This document shows positions 23,973 to 33,546 of a stretch of 63,751 nt of DNA, piece by piece. Below the pieces are notes generated by a model. It saw only the letters and a list, made by a program, of their open reading frames with translations. It was not told the origin of the DNA and did not search any database. Both the position numbers and the translations under genes were made by a program. How positions within the stretch are numbered: the stretch's first letter is position 1; the number at the start of each line of letters is the position of its first letter. The DNA comes from Paenarthrobacter sp. DKR-5 (GTDB taxonomy: Bacteria; Actinomycetota; Actinomycetes; Actinomycetales; Micrococcaceae): positions 1 to 63,751 of the forward strand of contig NZ_JAHBOI010000011.1 of assembly GCF_018531425.1 (NCBI RefSeq), given 5' to 3'.

Positions 23973-25265
23973 GTGACGCAACAGACAGTTAGCCCGACGA
24001 CGCTGCCGACTGAAACCGAGGACGCCCTCGCGCGCGCACGCCTCGCCGCCGAGGGCGGCAGGCACCCGCACGAATCGCTGTTCTCCGAGCGGGCCGCAAA
24101 GATCAAGCAGTCAGCGGTCCGGGACGTCTTCGAAATCTCCCTGCGGCCCGGGCTGGTCTCGCTCGCGGGCGGCAACCCGTACCTGCAGTCCCTGCCGCTG
24201 GACCGGCTCGCGGCCAGCGCGGCGGCCATCATCGCCGACCACGGACTGGAAGCTCTCCAGTACGGGGGCGGACAAGGCACCCCTGACCTCCGCGGCCGGA
24301 TCTGCGACGTCATGGCCGCCGAAGGGATCACCAGCGCGCTGCCCGGGAACATCGTGGTGACGGCGGGGTCGCAGGCGGCGCTCGACGTCGCCACCAAGGT
24401 CTTCTGCAACCCTGGCGACGTCGTCCTGGTGGAGGACCCCACCTACGTCGGTGCGCTGAACACCTTCGAAGCGTACGAGGTCGACGCGCGGCCCGTCGCC
24501 GTGGACGGGTCGGGACTGGTGCCGGAGGACCTCGAGCGCCGCATCGCCGAACTCCGCGCCGAGGGCAGGACAGTCAAGTTCCTGTACACGATCCCGAGCT
24601 TCAACAACCCGTCCGGGGTGAGCCTCTCGGCCGACAGGCGCCCGCAAATCGTGGAAATCTGCCGCCGCGCCAACGTCCTGATCATTGAGGACAACCCCTA
24701 CGGATTGCTCAGGTTCGACGGGGAGCCCCTGCGGCCGCTGCGTGCCGACCACCCCGACGACGTCATCTATCTCGGCTCCTTCTCCAAGATCATGGCGCCC
24801 GGGCTGCGCATCGGCTGGGCGCTGCTGCCGGCCCACTTGAAACAGCGCTTCTATCTGGCCAGCGAGGCGGGGACGCTCTGCCCGCCCACCTTCAACCAGA
24901 TGCTCGTCTCCGCCTACCTGCGCGATTTCGACTGGCTGGGCCAGATCCGCACCTACCGCAGCCTGTACGCCGAGCGCTGCCGGGTCATGCTCGCGGCGCT
25001 CGAGGACGAGATGCCGGCGGGTGTGCAGTGGACCCGGCCGGAGGGCGGCTTCTTCGTGTGGCTCACACTGCCGGAGCACGTCGACACCTACCCGCTGCTG
25101 CACGAAGGCATCGACGCCGGGGTGGTGTTCGTCCCGGGGGCGGCTTTCACAACTCAGTCCGGGCACAGCAACACGCTGCGGCTGGCCTTCAGCTCAGCGA
25201 CGCCGGAGAACATCCGGGAAGGAGTGCGCCGGCTCGCACCCGTGATCCGGCAGGCCCTGGCCTAA
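23973..25265 (+). CDS. PLP-dependent class I/II aminotransferase (2-aminoadipate/MocR-domain type)
   Basis: A 430-residue fold-type I aminotransferase, close to the catalytic domain of MocR regulators and to LysN-type 2-aminoadipate transaminases, without a winged-helix domain. Visible sites: YGGGQGTPDLR near 90, NNPSG near 213, EDNPYG, and SFSKIMAPGLRIGW with the PLP lysine in SKI near 272. It starts with GTG at 23973. The amino-acid substrate cannot be told from sequence alone. It stands alone between two hairpins. Confidence 0.85.
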   Translation: MTQQTVSPTTLPTETEDALARARLAAEGGRHPHESLFSERAAKIKQSAVRDVFEISLRPGLVSLAGGNPYLQSLPLDRLAASAAAIIADHGLEALQYGGGQGTPDLRGRICDVMAAEGITSALPGNIVVTAGSQAALDVATKVFCNPGDVVLVEDPTYVGALNTFEAYEVDARPVAVDGSGLVPEDLERRIAELRAEGRTVKFLYTIPSFNNPSGVSLSADRRPQIVEICRRANVLIIEDNPYGLLRFDGEPLRPLRADHPDDVIYLGSFSKIMAPGLRIGWALLPAHLKQRFYLASEAGTLCPPTFNQMLVSAYLRDFDWLGQIRTYRSLYAERCRVMLAALEDEMPAGVQWTRPEGGFFVWLTLPEHVDTYPLLHEGIDAGVVFVPGAAFTTQSGHSNTLRLAFSSATPENIREGVRRLAPVIRQALA

Positions 25266-25281
25266 CCGCCGGGGGCGGAAG

Positions 25282-25309
25282 CGTAACCGCCGCAGGCGCG
25301 GAGGTTACG
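25282..25309. terminator. Bidirectional hairpin between aminotransferase and GAF-ANTAR genes
   Basis: CGTAACCGCCGC and GCGGAGGTTACG form 12-bp arms with one mismatch around a 4-base loop, exactly in the 48-bp gap between converging genes. There is no T-run. Confidence 0.65.
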
Positions 25310-25313
25310 GAGC

Positions 25314-26087
25314 TCAGTCCTCGAAGTGCGTTTCCGCAGGGGCGGCCCGGTTCAGGCTGGCCACCAGTTCCTCCGCGATCTGGCGCACCTTCACGTTGCG
25401 GGCATTGGACGCCCGCCGCAGGATGTCGAACGCTTCCTCCTGGGTGCACCGGTTCTGGCCCATGATGATCCCCACGGCCAGGTCGATGCCGGTTCGCGAC
25501 TGCATGGCGGCCTGCAGGTTCTCAGCGGCGCTCACGCTGGCCCAGCCGCGCACGGAAATCCGCAATGCCTTGGAGGCCTGTTCAGCGAACAACCGGGCAC
25601 GTTCAACAGAACCGTCGTCGAAGGCATGGGCTTGCTCGCCGTAGATGTTCAAAGCGGCGTGCGCGTCCGCATCGAGCGCGAGCGGCAACGCCAGGGCTGA
25701 GTGGACGCCGAGGTGCTCGATGGCGCGCAGGTAGGCGGGCCACCGGGTGTCGGAAGTGACGTCGTCGACCATGACGATCCTGCCGGTGCGGAGAGCTTCG
25801 AGGCAGGGGCCCTCGTCGTAGTCGTACTGCACCTCGTCCAGCTTGCGGGCCTGCTCGTCGCTGCTGGCGACCGTGAGCTGGCGCCCGGAGCGCAGTTCGA
25901 GGGTGACGCCGCACAGCACGTTCAGGCCCCCTCTCGCAGCGAGCGAACGGGAAGCCAGGACGGCGAGCTGGTCGAGGAACGTGTGGATATCCACGGATTC
26001 CAGGAGCAGGTCCTGGAGGCTTGAGACGAGGCTCTCAACGTCGGAGCTGACTTGCATGGCAACCGCCTCGTTGCTGTTGGTGTTCAT
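25314..26087 (-). CDS. GAF-ANTAR RNA-binding antitermination regulator
   Basis: A 257-residue protein with a GAF sensor domain (about 30-175, including DYDEGPCLEALRTG) and a C-terminal ANTAR domain (about 185-245: GIDLAVGIIMGQNRCTQEEAFDILRRAS). ANTAR proteins bind twin hexaloop RNA and prevent termination. The GAF cysteines suggest redox or small-ligand sensing (inference). The ATG at 26087 is used here; ATG 26057 is an alternative. No two-component receiver is present. The 224-bp gap to the divergent repair operon shows no gene. Confidence 0.9.
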   Translation of the reverse strand: MNTNSNEAVAMQVSSDVESLVSSLQDLLLESVDIHTFLDQLAVLASRSLAARGGLNVLCGVTLELRSGRQLTVASSDEQARKLDEVQYDYDEGPCLEALRTGRIVMVDDVTSDTRWPAYLRAIEHLGVHSALALPLALDADAHAALNIYGEQAHAFDDGSVERARLFAEQASKALRISVRGWASVSAAENLQAAMQSRTGIDLAVGIIMGQNRCTQEEAFDILRRASNARNVKVRQIAEELVASLNRAAPAETHFED

Positions 26088-26311
26088 TGGGCTCCAGAAT
26101 AGCATTCTGGCATTTGAAGAGCCGGATTCCGGGGCGGCCCGAGGCGGATCCCGCGGGCCGGCACAGCCCGGTCCCCGCCCGCGGAAATGGCCTAGGCTGG
26201 AGACGCAGCGCCGGGCTCATCTCACGAACCGGCAGCCGTCAGCGTTTACGTGGGTGAAGCCACCTCGCCGGCCTCTTCGCCGGGCAGGACAACGATTGCG
26301 GAGGCAGCACC

Positions 26312-26806
26312 ATGAGAACCCACAAGGTCATCGACTCGCCGGTCGGTCCGCTCACGCTGGCGGCCACGGACGGCGTGCTCGACGCCCTCTACATGGACGA
26401 CCAGGCACACCGGCCGGCGGCGGAGAGCCTGGGGCATGCCGTGCACGCGGGTTTCGAACCCGTCGAAGAGCAGCTCGGCGAATACTTTGCCGGCGAACGC
26501 ACTTCCTTCACCGTGCCCACGGCGGCCCAGGGAACCCCCTTCCAGCAGCTCGTCTGGTCCCAGTTGAGCCTGATCCCCTACGGCGAGACGCGCACCTACG
26601 GACAGATCGCCGCGGGTCTGGGCGGCAGCGCCGTCGCCCGCGCTGTCGGCACCGCGAACGGACGCAATCCGCTCGGGATCATCGTGCCCTGCCACCGTGT
26701 GGTGGGAAGCACCGGCTCCCTCACCGGTTACGCAGGCGGCCTGGACCGGAAGCGGTTCCTGCTGGCACTGGAATCCGCCCACACGCCGGACGGCCGGCTC
26801 TTCTGA
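26312..26806 (+). CDS. ogt: Methylated-DNA-protein-cysteine methyltransferase (MGMT), copy 1
   Basis: A 164-residue single-domain O6-alkylguanine-DNA alkyltransferase. The acceptor motif IVPCHRVV has Cys127; the wing YGETRTYGQIA and the arginine finger RAVGTAN are present. It takes the alkyl group irreversibly from damaged guanine or thymine. GGAGG lies before the ATG. It is the first gene of a four-gene rightward operon with an ECF sigma factor, a second MGMT and AlkB. It lacks the Ada zinc/sensor domain. Confidence 0.95.
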   Translation: MRTHKVIDSPVGPLTLAATDGVLDALYMDDQAHRPAAESLGHAVHAGFEPVEEQLGEYFAGERTSFTVPTAAQGTPFQQLVWSQLSLIPYGETRTYGQIAAGLGGSAVARAVGTANGRNPLGIIVPCHRVVGSTGSLTGYAGGLDRKRFLLALESAHTPDGRLF

Positions 26807-26820
26807 GCCCGGAGAGCACC

Positions 26821-27297
26821 GTGCCCCTGGAACCATTCGAACGCGTCGTCGCCCGGTACGGTCCCGCAGTGCTGCGGGTATGCACGGCGGTGGTCGGGCC
26901 GGTCGACGCCGAGGACGCCTGGTCCGAGACGTTCCTGGCGGCGCTGCGCGCCTACCCACGGCTGGAGCCCGGCAGCAACGTCGAGGCATGGCTGGTCACC
27001 ATCGCCCGCCGCAAGGCCATCGACGTGCACCGCGCCCGCTCACGCGCCCCGCTGCCGGTGGAGGAACTGCCGCTGCCGCCGGCTTCAGGCACGGAGGACG
27101 ACGGCCGCAGCCTGCGCGAGGCCCTGAAGACGTTGCCGGACAAGCAGCGCAGGGCCATCGCCTACCACCATCTGGCCGGCCTGCCGTACGCGGAGGTCGC
27201 CGTCATCCTCGGCAACAGCGAAGCGGCAGCCCGCCGCGCGGCAGCCGACGGCATGAAGACTCTGCGCGCCCTCCATCAGGCAGGAGACCTCCCATGA
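26821..27297 (+). CDS. ECF-like sigma-70 family factor within the alkylation-repair operon
   Basis: A 158-residue sigma factor starting with GTG after GGAGAG. Region 2 is at about 5-70 (RYGPAVLRVCTAVVG, AEDAWSETFLAALRAYP, NVEAWLVTIARRKAIDVHR) and region 4 at 95-150 (LPDKQRRAIAYHHLAGLPYAEVAVILGNSEAAARRA). It has no obvious anti-sigma gene beside it. Its stop TGA overlaps the ATG of the second MGMT (ATGA), so the two proteins are made in step and may interact. It may drive its own operon, but no promoter consensus could be confirmed. Confidence 0.88.
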   Translation: MPLEPFERVVARYGPAVLRVCTAVVGPVDAEDAWSETFLAALRAYPRLEPGSNVEAWLVTIARRKAIDVHRARSRAPLPVEELPLPPASGTEDDGRSLREALKTLPDKQRRAIAYHHLAGLPYAEVAVILGNSEAAARRAAADGMKTLRALHQAGDLP

Positions 27298-27938
27298 ACG
27301 AACCCCTCGGCGGGTCCTGGAACGCGGGGCGGCACCCCGCTCCGCACACCCCCCTCGACGCCGGCGGAGCAGCGGAGCCTGCCGTGCTGGAGCGCTTGCA
27401 CGCGCGGCTGGTCAACGCCGCCGCGCAGGAGCATCTGCTGGATATCGCCTACCGGATCGTCGACACCCCGATCGGGCCGCTGCTGCTCGCTGCTTCCGAG
27501 CAGGGCCTGCTGCGGGTGGCGTACGCGCGGGAAGGCCATGATGCGGTGCTGGAAAAGCTGGCCGCCCGGATCAGCCCGCGGATTCTGCTCGCCCCGGCTC
27601 GCCTTGACCGGGCGGCGTCCGAGCTCGAGGAGTACTTCGCACGCAGACGCACACACTTCGACCTGCCGCTTGATTTCCGGCTGGCAAAGGGGTTCCGCCG
27701 CGAAGTGCTCAACCACCTGCCGGACATCGGCTACGGGCAGAAGGCCAGCTATGCGGCGGTCGCGGCAGCGGCCGGCAGTCCCCGCGCGGTCCGGGCCGTC
27801 GGCACGGCCTGTGCGACCAATCCGCTTCCCGTGGTGCTCCCCTGCCACCGGGTGGTCCGTTCGGACGGCACGGCGGGCGGCTACGTCGGCGGCCCCGACG
27901 CCAAGCGGGCACTGCTGGAGCTGGAGGCCGCGGCATGA
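27294..27938 (+). CDS. MGMT copy 2 with a 45-residue N-terminal extension
   Basis: A 214-residue protein. The MGMT core begins near residue 52 (AYRIVDTPIGPLLLAASEQG) and holds the acceptor LPCHRVV with Cys184 and the arginine finger RAVGTAC. The N-terminal extension includes an amphipathic helix (VLERLHARLVNAAAQEHLL) not found in plain Ogt. It overlaps the sigma factor gene by four bases and alkB by four. I infer that it might serve as alkyl sensor or anti-sigma partner for the ECF factor, but it could equally be only a repair enzyme. Confidence 0.88.
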   Translation: MNEPLGGSWNAGRHPAPHTPLDAGGAAEPAVLERLHARLVNAAAQEHLLDIAYRIVDTPIGPLLLAASEQGLLRVAYAREGHDAVLEKLAARISPRILLAPARLDRAASELEEYFARRRTHFDLPLDFRLAKGFRREVLNHLPDIGYGQKASYAAVAAAAGSPRAVRAVGTACATNPLPVVLPCHRVVRSDGTAGGYVGGPDAKRALLELEAAA

Positions 27939-28594
27939 ACACCCTCCTCCCCCGGCTCCGCAGCGAACCCTCCGACGGCGCAGTGCATGTGCCGGACTGG
28001 CTCGGGCTGGCAGAACAGCAGCACCTGGTTGCCGCCTGCCGCCGCTGGGCGGCCGGCCCGGTGCCGATGCGGGCGGCGGTGCTGCCCGGCGGCCACCGGA
28101 TGTCGGTGCAGACGGTGTGCCTTGGCTGGCACTGGCAGCCGTATAAGTACACCCGCACCGCGGGCGACGCCGGTGGGAACCGGGTGGCCGAGGTCCCGGA
28201 CTGGCTGATCGGCCTGGGCCGCAGAGCCGTGCTGGAGGCCTACGGGGACGAGGACCTGGCCGCGCGGTACACCCCGGATACGGCGCTGATCAACTTCTAC
28301 GATGATCACGCCCACATGGGCATGCACCAGGACAAGGACGAGCGCAGTTCGATGCCCATCGTCTCGCTGAGCATCGGCGACGCCTGCGTCTTCCGTTTTG
28401 GCAACCCGGTGTCGCGCAACAAGCCGTACACCGACATCGAGCTCGGTTCCGGCGACCTGTTCGTCTTCGGCGGACCCTCCCGGTTCGCCTACCACGGCGT
28501 GGTGAAGACCCTTCCCGGCACCGGGGACCCGGCCACCGGCCTCCGGGGCGGGCGCATCAACATTACGATGCGGGTCACCGGCCTCGACGGCTGA
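27935..28594 (+). CDS. alkB: AlkB-type 2-oxoglutarate/Fe(II) DNA dealkylase
   Basis: A 219-residue dioxygenase. The iron ligands are in HQDKDE (His131, Asp133) and AYHGVVK (His187); the 2-oxoglutarate-binding arginines are in RGGRINITMR (204-213). It removes N1-methyladenine and N3-methylcytosine by oxidation. Start overlaps the second MGMT gene (ATGA). Together the operon repairs both O- and N-alkyl lesions. It converges on the bkd operon with a 28-bp gap. Confidence 0.95.
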   Translation: MNTLLPRLRSEPSDGAVHVPDWLGLAEQQHLVAACRRWAAGPVPMRAAVLPGGHRMSVQTVCLGWHWQPYKYTRTAGDAGGNRVAEVPDWLIGLGRRAVLEAYGDEDLAARYTPDTALINFYDDHAHMGMHQDKDERSSMPIVSLSIGDACVFRFGNPVSRNKPYTDIELGSGDLFVFGGPSRFAYHGVVKTLPGTGDPATGLRGGRINITMRVTGLDG

Positions 28595-28622
28595 CCGCCT
28601 CCGGTCCTGCCAACCCGGAGAG

Positions 28623-30086
28623 TCAGTCCAGCAGCAGGGCCGGCTCTTCCAGGATGGCGGCCACGTCGGCCATGAAGCGTGCTGAGAGGTCCCCGTCCAC
28701 CACGCGGTGATCGAACGAACCGCCCAGGGTGGTGATCCAGCGCGGAATCACTTCGCCGTCGAGCACCCACGGCTTCTGCTTGATCGTGCCGAACGCAACG
28801 ATCGCGACCTCGCCCGGGTTGATGATCGGCGTGCCGGTGTCGATGCCGAGGGCACCGATGTTGGTGACCGTCAGGGTGCCGCCCTGCATGGCCGACGGCG
28901 GCGTCTTGCCGGCGCGGGCCGTGGCAGCCAGCTCGTTGAGCGCAATGGCCAGTTCCTTCAGGGACAGGTCCTGCGCGTCCTTGATGTTGGGCACGAGCAG
29001 GCCCCTGGGCGTCGCGGCCGCGATCCCCAGGTTCATGTAGTGCTTGACGATGATTTCCTCGTCCGTCCATGTGGCGTTTACGCTGGGGTTCCGCGCGGCG
29101 GCCCAGATGACGGCCTTCGCGAGAATGAGCAGCGGGGACACCTTGATGCCCTCGAAGTCACGGGAAGCCTTGAGCCGCTTGACGAACTCCATCGTGCGGG
29201 AGGCGTCGACGTCAACGAAGATGCTCACGTGCGGAGCACTGAACGCCGATTCGACCATGGCCTTGGCCGTCGCCTTGCGCACGCCCTTGACCCGGATCCG
29301 CTCCTCGCGCTGGGGCTTGTGCCAGAACTCGGAGGCACCGGCGACCTCAGCCTCGCGCTGCGCCTGGTAGCTGAGCAGGTCCTTTTTCGTGACCTCGCCG
29401 CTGGCCCCCGAGGGGGACACATCGGCGAGGTCGATGCCGAGGTCCTTGGCGGCTTTACGCACCGGCGGCTTCGCCAGCACCCGGGTAATGAGCTGGCCCA
29501 CTCGGTTCTGCAGCCCGGCGGTCAGGGCCGGCGGGGCGGCAGGTGCCGCGGTGAGCTGCGGGACGGCGGGCACGGGTGCGGCGGGCCGGGCCGGGGCCGC
29601 GTCCTTGGCCGCGGCGGCCTTAACCGCGGGAGCGGCGGCTGCGGGAGCCGCCGTGCGCCGCGGCCGGCGCTTGACCGGGTCCGCCTTGGGCCCGGAGCCC
29701 ACCAACGGCCCTGCCGCGGCGTCGTCTTCGGGCAGTTTGCCGTACAGCGGGGTTTCCGGCGGCGCGGCCGGAGCCTCCGACGGCGCGGGCGCGGCGCCCC
29801 CGGCAGGCTTGGCTTCCAGGCCGGGGGCGGCGACGGCACCGCGGTCGGACCCGATCTTGATGATCGGGGTGCCGACCTCAACGGTCTCGCCTTCGTTCAC
29901 CAGCATCTGCGCGACCACACCGGCGTAGGGGGACGGCAGTTCGACCACGGACTTCGCCGTTTCGATCTCCACGAGCACGTCGTTGATCGCGACAACGTCG
30001 CCCAGCTTGACCTTCCAGGCCAGGATTTCGGCCTCGGTCAGGCCCTCCCCGACGTCGGGCAGGTTGAAGGTGTTCAAATCAGACAC
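28623..30086 (-). CDS. bkdC: Branched-chain 2-oxoacid dehydrogenase E2 (dihydrolipoyl acyltransferase)
   Basis: A 487-residue E2. The lipoyl domain (5-78) has the modified lysine in ETAKSVVE; an Ala/Pro linker leads to an E3/E1-binding domain (about 190-235: [23 protein letters not shown]) and a catalytic domain to the end with FDHRVVDGD. It accepts the acyl group from E1 and passes it to CoA. Last gene of the leftward operon. No dihydrolipoamide dehydrogenase is in the window. Pyruvate dehydrogenase E2 is an alternative, but the separate E1 alpha/beta subunits favour the branched-chain complex. Confidence 0.9.
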   Translation of the reverse strand: MSDLNTFNLPDVGEGLTEAEILAWKVKLGDVVAINDVLVEIETAKSVVELPSPYAGVVAQMLVNEGETVEVGTPIIKIGSDRGAVAAPGLEAKPAGGAAPAPSEAPAAPPETPLYGKLPEDDAAAGPLVGSGPKADPVKRRPRRTAAPAAAAPAVKAAAAKDAAPARPAAPVPAVPQLTAAPAAPPALTAGLQNRVGQLITRVLAKPPVRKAAKDLGIDLADVSPSGASGEVTKKDLLSYQAQREAEVAGASEFWHKPQREERIRVKGVRKATAKAMVESAFSAPHVSIFVDVDASRTMEFVKRLKASRDFEGIKVSPLLILAKAVIWAAARNPSVNATWTDEEIIVKHYMNLGIAAATPRGLLVPNIKDAQDLSLKELAIALNELAATARAGKTPPSAMQGGTLTVTNIGALGIDTGTPIINPGEVAIVAFGTIKQKPWVLDGEVIPRWITTLGGSFDHRVVDGDLSARFMADVAAILEEPALLLD

Positions 30087-30100
30087 GGTTCCTCCGTTGG

Positions 30101-31075
30101 TCAGTACGCCATGGCGCGGTCCAGCGCGTCCAGGATCCGGTCAATGTCCGGCAGGTAGTGTTCCTCCACGCGGGCCACCGGGTAGGGCATGTGGAACCCG
30201 CCGACCCGGATGACCGGGGCTTCCAGGGCGTAAAAGGCGCGTTCGCTGATGCGCGCGGCAATCTCGCCGCCGATCCCGCCGAAGGTCGGCGCCTCATGGG
30301 CGACGACGAGCCGGCCGGTCTTCTCGACCGAAGCGGTAACGGTGTCGAAATCCAGCGGGGAGATGGAGCGCAGGTCGATCACCTCGACGCTGCGGCCGTC
30401 CTCCTCGGCGGCCTTCGCGGCGGCCAGGGCGACGGGCACGAGCGGCCCGTAGGCCACCACCGTGGCGTCCGTGCCCTCGCGCAGCACGTGGGCGCTGAAC
30501 GGATCCGACGTCGGCTTCTCCAGGTCCACCTCTCCCTTAAGCCAGTACCGGCGCTTGGGCTCGAAGACGATCACCGGATCCTGGCATTCGACGGCTTGCT
30601 GGATCATCCAGTAGGCGTCCTGCGGGTTGGACGGAGTGATGATGCGCAGACCGGCCGTGTGCGCGAAAAGCGCCTCCGGCGATTCGGAGTGGTGCTCAAC
30701 CGAGCCGATGCCGCCGCCGTACGGGATGCGGATGACGACGGGGACGGTGAGCTGGCCGTCGCTGCGCGCATGCATCTTGGCCAGCTGCGTGGTGATCTGG
30801 TTGAAACCGGGGAAGACGAAACCGTCGAACTGGATCTCAGCGATCGGCCGGTAGCCGCGCAGCGCCAGCCCGATGCAGGTGCCGATGATCCCGGACTCGG
30901 CCAGTGGCGAGTCGACGACCCGGTCGGCGCCGAATTCCTTCTTCAGACCTTCGGTGACGCGGTAGACGCCGCCGAGGTCCCCGATGTCCTCGCCCATGAG
31001 CAGCGACTTCGGTTCCGATCCCAAGGCTGCGCGCAGGCCCTCGTTGATCGCCTTCGCGATGGTCATGGTGGGCAT
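30101..31075 (-). CDS. bkdB: Branched-chain 2-oxoacid dehydrogenase E1 beta subunit
   Basis: A 324-residue transketolase-fold subunit starting [18 protein letters not shown]. The thiamine-pyrophosphate-facing [14 protein letters not shown] and the [15 protein letters not shown] segment are typical of E1 beta. It forms an alpha2beta2 decarboxylase with the product of the overlapping upstream gene (stop and start share one base at 31075) and is followed 14 bp later by E2. Confidence 0.93.
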   Translation of the reverse strand: MPTMTIAKAINEGLRAALGSEPKSLLMGEDIGDLGGVYRVTEGLKKEFGADRVVDSPLAESGIIGTCIGLALRGYRPIAEIQFDGFVFPGFNQITTQLAKMHARSDGQLTVPVVIRIPYGGGIGSVEHHSESPEALFAHTAGLRIITPSNPQDAYWMIQQAVECQDPVIVFEPKRRYWLKGEVDLEKPTSDPFSAHVLREGTDATVVAYGPLVPVALAAAKAAEEDGRSVEVIDLRSISPLDFDTVTASVEKTGRLVVAHEAPTFGGIGGEIAARISERAFYALEAPVIRVGGFHMPYPVARVEEHYLPDIDRILDALDRAMAY

Positions 31076-32271
31076 CAGGCGTTCTCCCCTTCGGCGTCGG
31101 TGAAGCCGGCCTCGTATTTTTCGAACCAGGCCGTTTCCTCTTCGACCAGGGGGTGCGCCTGCGCGTAGACGTTCGCGAACGCGCTGCGGATGTCCGGGTT
31201 CGCCATCTCAAGCGTGGCCTTGCGGACATAGGCTGCCAGCTGCTTGCCTTCCTCGGCCACTTCGGCAAAGAACGCGTCGTCCGCGAGGCCCTCCGAGCGC
31301 AGGTACTTCTCCAGGCGCAGCAGCGGGTCCTTGGCCCGCCACGCGTCCTCCTCCGCCGAGTGGCGGTATTTCGTCGGGTCGTCCGCGGTCGTGTGGGCTC
31401 CGAGGCGATAGGTGAAGGCCTCGATCAGCACCGGCCCTTCCCCGGCGCGGGCGCGCTCGAGGGCCCACTTTGTCACGGCGTGCACGGCGATGACATCGTT
31501 GCCGTCGACCCGGATGCCGGGGAAGCCGTAGCCCTGGGCGCGGTTGGAGAGCGGGATGCGGGACTGCACCTCGAACGGGACCGAGATTGCCCAGTGGTTG
31601 TTCTGGCAGAAGAACACGACCGGTGCCTTGTAGGACGCGGCGAAGACCATCGATTCGTGGACGTCGCCCTCGGAGCTGGCGCCGTCGCCGAAGTAGGCCA
31701 CGGTCGCGGCAGGGGCCAGCGCGGCGTCCATCTTCTGGTCGCGCTGGATGCCCATTGCGTAGCCGACGGCGTGCGGGACCTGGGCGGCGAGGACGAGCGT
31801 GTACAGGTGGAAGTTGGTCGCGGTTGGGTCCCAGCCGCCGTTGGCGACGCCGCGGAAGAGTTTGAGCAGCTCGGACATGTCGACGCCGCGGGTCAGGGCG
31901 ACGCCGTGCTCGCGGTAGGTCGGGAAAATGTAGTCCTGCGGCGCCGTCGCCCGGCCCGAGCCGATCTGCGCGGCCTCCTGGCCGGTCAGCTGGACCCAGA
32001 GGGCGAGTTCGCCCTGACGCTGCAGCGCCGTGGCTTCCTGGTCGAACCGCCGCACGCTGGCCATGTCGCGGTAGAACGCCTTGAGGGCCTCACCGTCCAG
32101 GTCAGTGGCGTAGGGGCCGAAGGTCGGGTCCTCCCGGCGGCGGCCCTCGGCGTCCAGCAACTGAACCATCGGCGCTTCGGGCTCGCCCTGCGCCATCTCT
32201 GCGGCAGCCTCGAGCGAACCGTCCAGGTCCGTTTGGTCAAACTCGGTGGTGGGCAGGTGCGCTGCAGCCAT
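31075..32271 (-). CDS. bkdA: Branched-chain 2-oxoacid dehydrogenase E1 alpha subunit
   Basis: A 398-residue E1 alpha. The ThDP/Mg motif runs from GDGASSEGDVHES to QNNHWAIS (about 206-240), and the regulatory-loop region LGAHTTADDPTKYR is present. It decarboxylates the 2-oxoacids derived from valine, leucine and isoleucine. First gene of the operon. The 150-bp upstream region contains an AT-rich inverted repeat that may be the operator. Confidence 0.93.
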   Translation of the reverse strand: MAAAHLPTTEFDQTDLDGSLEAAAEMAQGEPEAPMVQLLDAEGRRREDPTFGPYATDLDGEALKAFYRDMASVRRFDQEATALQRQGELALWVQLTGQEAAQIGSGRATAPQDYIFPTYREHGVALTRGVDMSELLKLFRGVANGGWDPTATNFHLYTLVLAAQVPHAVGYAMGIQRDQKMDAALAPAATVAYFGDGASSEGDVHESMVFAASYKAPVVFFCQNNHWAISVPFEVQSRIPLSNRAQGYGFPGIRVDGNDVIAVHAVTKWALERARAGEGPVLIEAFTYRLGAHTTADDPTKYRHSAEEDAWRAKDPLLRLEKYLRSEGLADDAFFAEVAEEGKQLAAYVRKATLEMANPDIRSAFANVYAQAHPLVEEETAWFEKYEAGFTDAEGENA

Positions 32272-32317
32272 ACCGTCTCCTCGCCTGCCTCGTCTCTCCG
32301 GACGAGATGTCGATTGT

Positions 32318-32359
32318 CATATATGCCGCCTCCGGCATGCATTCCGGGTGTGGCATATG
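32318..32359. promoter_or_regulatory. AT-rich inverted repeat before the bkd operon
   Basis: CATATATGCC (32318-32327) and GGCATATG (32352-32359) are inverted copies 24 bp apart, about 50-90 bp before bkdA in an otherwise very GC-rich gap. Such symmetric TCATAT/ATATG boxes suit an Lrp-type regulator, which often controls bkd genes; the regulator is not in the window. Confidence 0.45.
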
Positions 32360-32421
32360 TCTTGTGCGTCTTCGGGTCCTACTCTAGCGGCAGCCTCCGA
32401 TGCGCCCGAATCATCGAGCCG

Positions 32422-33546
32422 CTAGAAACCTGCGGGAGCATTTGTGTAGGCAGCACAGAGCTCCAGGAAGCGGTCGTTGGCTTCCACCTCGCCGATGCTG
32501 ACCCGCACCCCCTCCTCGCCGAAGGCGCGCACGGACAGAGCCCGCTGTTCCGCCTGGGCCGCGAAGCCCGGGCTGTCGGCGCCCAAGGCAAGCCAGACAA
32601 AGTTGCCCTGCGCATCGGGTACCTGCCAGCCCAGCGAGCGCAGCCCCGCCACGACCCGTTCCCGCTCGTCGACCAGGCCCTGCACCCGCTCGGCCACCTC
32701 GTCGAAGTGGGCCAGCGACACCAGGGCAGCCTCCTCGGCCAGGGACGAGACCGCGAACGGAACGGCCGAGACCCGCAGGTAGCGGGTGAGCTCCGGCCGG
32801 GACACCGAGTAGCCCACCCTGAGTCCGGCCAGGCCGTGAGCCTTGGAGAACGTGCGCAGCACGACCACATTCGGGTAGTTGCGGTACAGCTCGATGCCGT
32901 CCACCGCGTCCGGACGGCGCACGAACTCCTGGTATGCCTCGTCGATGACGACGACGACGTCGCTGGGGACAGCGGCGAGGAACCGCTCGGTTTCGGCCAA
33001 CGTAAGCACCGGGCCGGTCGGGTTGTTCGGGGTGCACAGCAGGATGACGCGGGTGTTCGGCGTTACAGCGGCAGCCATCGCGTCCAGGTCGTGGGTGCCG
33101 TCGGCTTTGACCGGGACCTGCACGCTCAGCGCTCCGGCCAGCCCCACCGAGATGGGGTACGCCTCGAAGGAACGCCACGCGTAGATGACCTCGTCCGCCG
33201 GGCCCGCCTCGTTCTGGCCTGCGAACGCCGCCAGGATCTGGTTCAGGGCGCCGAGGCTGCCCCCGCCGGTGACGATGTCCTCCGCCGGCACTCCGAGAAA
33301 GTCCCCCAGCGCAGCGCGCAGACGGCTCGCCGTCGCATCCGGGTAGCGGTTGATGTCCACTGCGGAGGCGATGCTCTCAAGCACCGCCGGCAGCGGCGGA
33401 AGCGGATTCTCGTTCGAGGACAGTTTGAAGCTGGTCAAGCCCTGGACCGCGGCAGCCGGCTTGCCCGCGACATAGCTCGGCAGACGCCCCAGCACGCCAC
33501 GCGGCCGGACGACGGCGCCGGCGCCACGGTGATCAATGGAAGTCAT
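32422..33546 (-). CDS. HisC-like aminotransferase (histidinol-phosphate or aromatic amino acid)
   Basis: A 374-residue class I/II aminotransferase of the HisC subfamily. LSSNENP (43-49), RYPD, CTPNNPTGP, DEAYQEF, and TFSKAHGLAGLRVGY with the PLP lysine are all present. In Actinobacteria proteins of this length starting with a GRLPSYVAGK segment are often phenylalanine/aromatic aminotransferases and not the histidine pathway enzyme; no his gene is near. It lies upstream of bkd on the same strand and may supply 2-oxoacids. Confidence 0.85.
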   Translation of the reverse strand: MTSIDHRGAGAVVRPRGVLGRLPSYVAGKPAAAVQGLTSFKLSSNENPLPPLPAVLESIASAVDINRYPDATASRLRAALGDFLGVPAEDIVTGGGSLGALNQILAAFAGQNEAGPADEVIYAWRSFEAYPISVGLAGALSVQVPVKADGTHDLDAMAAAVTPNTRVILLCTPNNPTGPVLTLAETERFLAAVPSDVVVVIDEAYQEFVRRPDAVDGIELYRNYPNVVVLRTFSKAHGLAGLRVGYSVSRPELTRYLRVSAVPFAVSSLAEEAALVSLAHFDEVAERVQGLVDERERVVAGLRSLGWQVPDAQGNFVWLALGADSPGFAAQAEQRALSVRAFGEEGVRVSIGEVEANDRFLELCAAYTNAPAGF

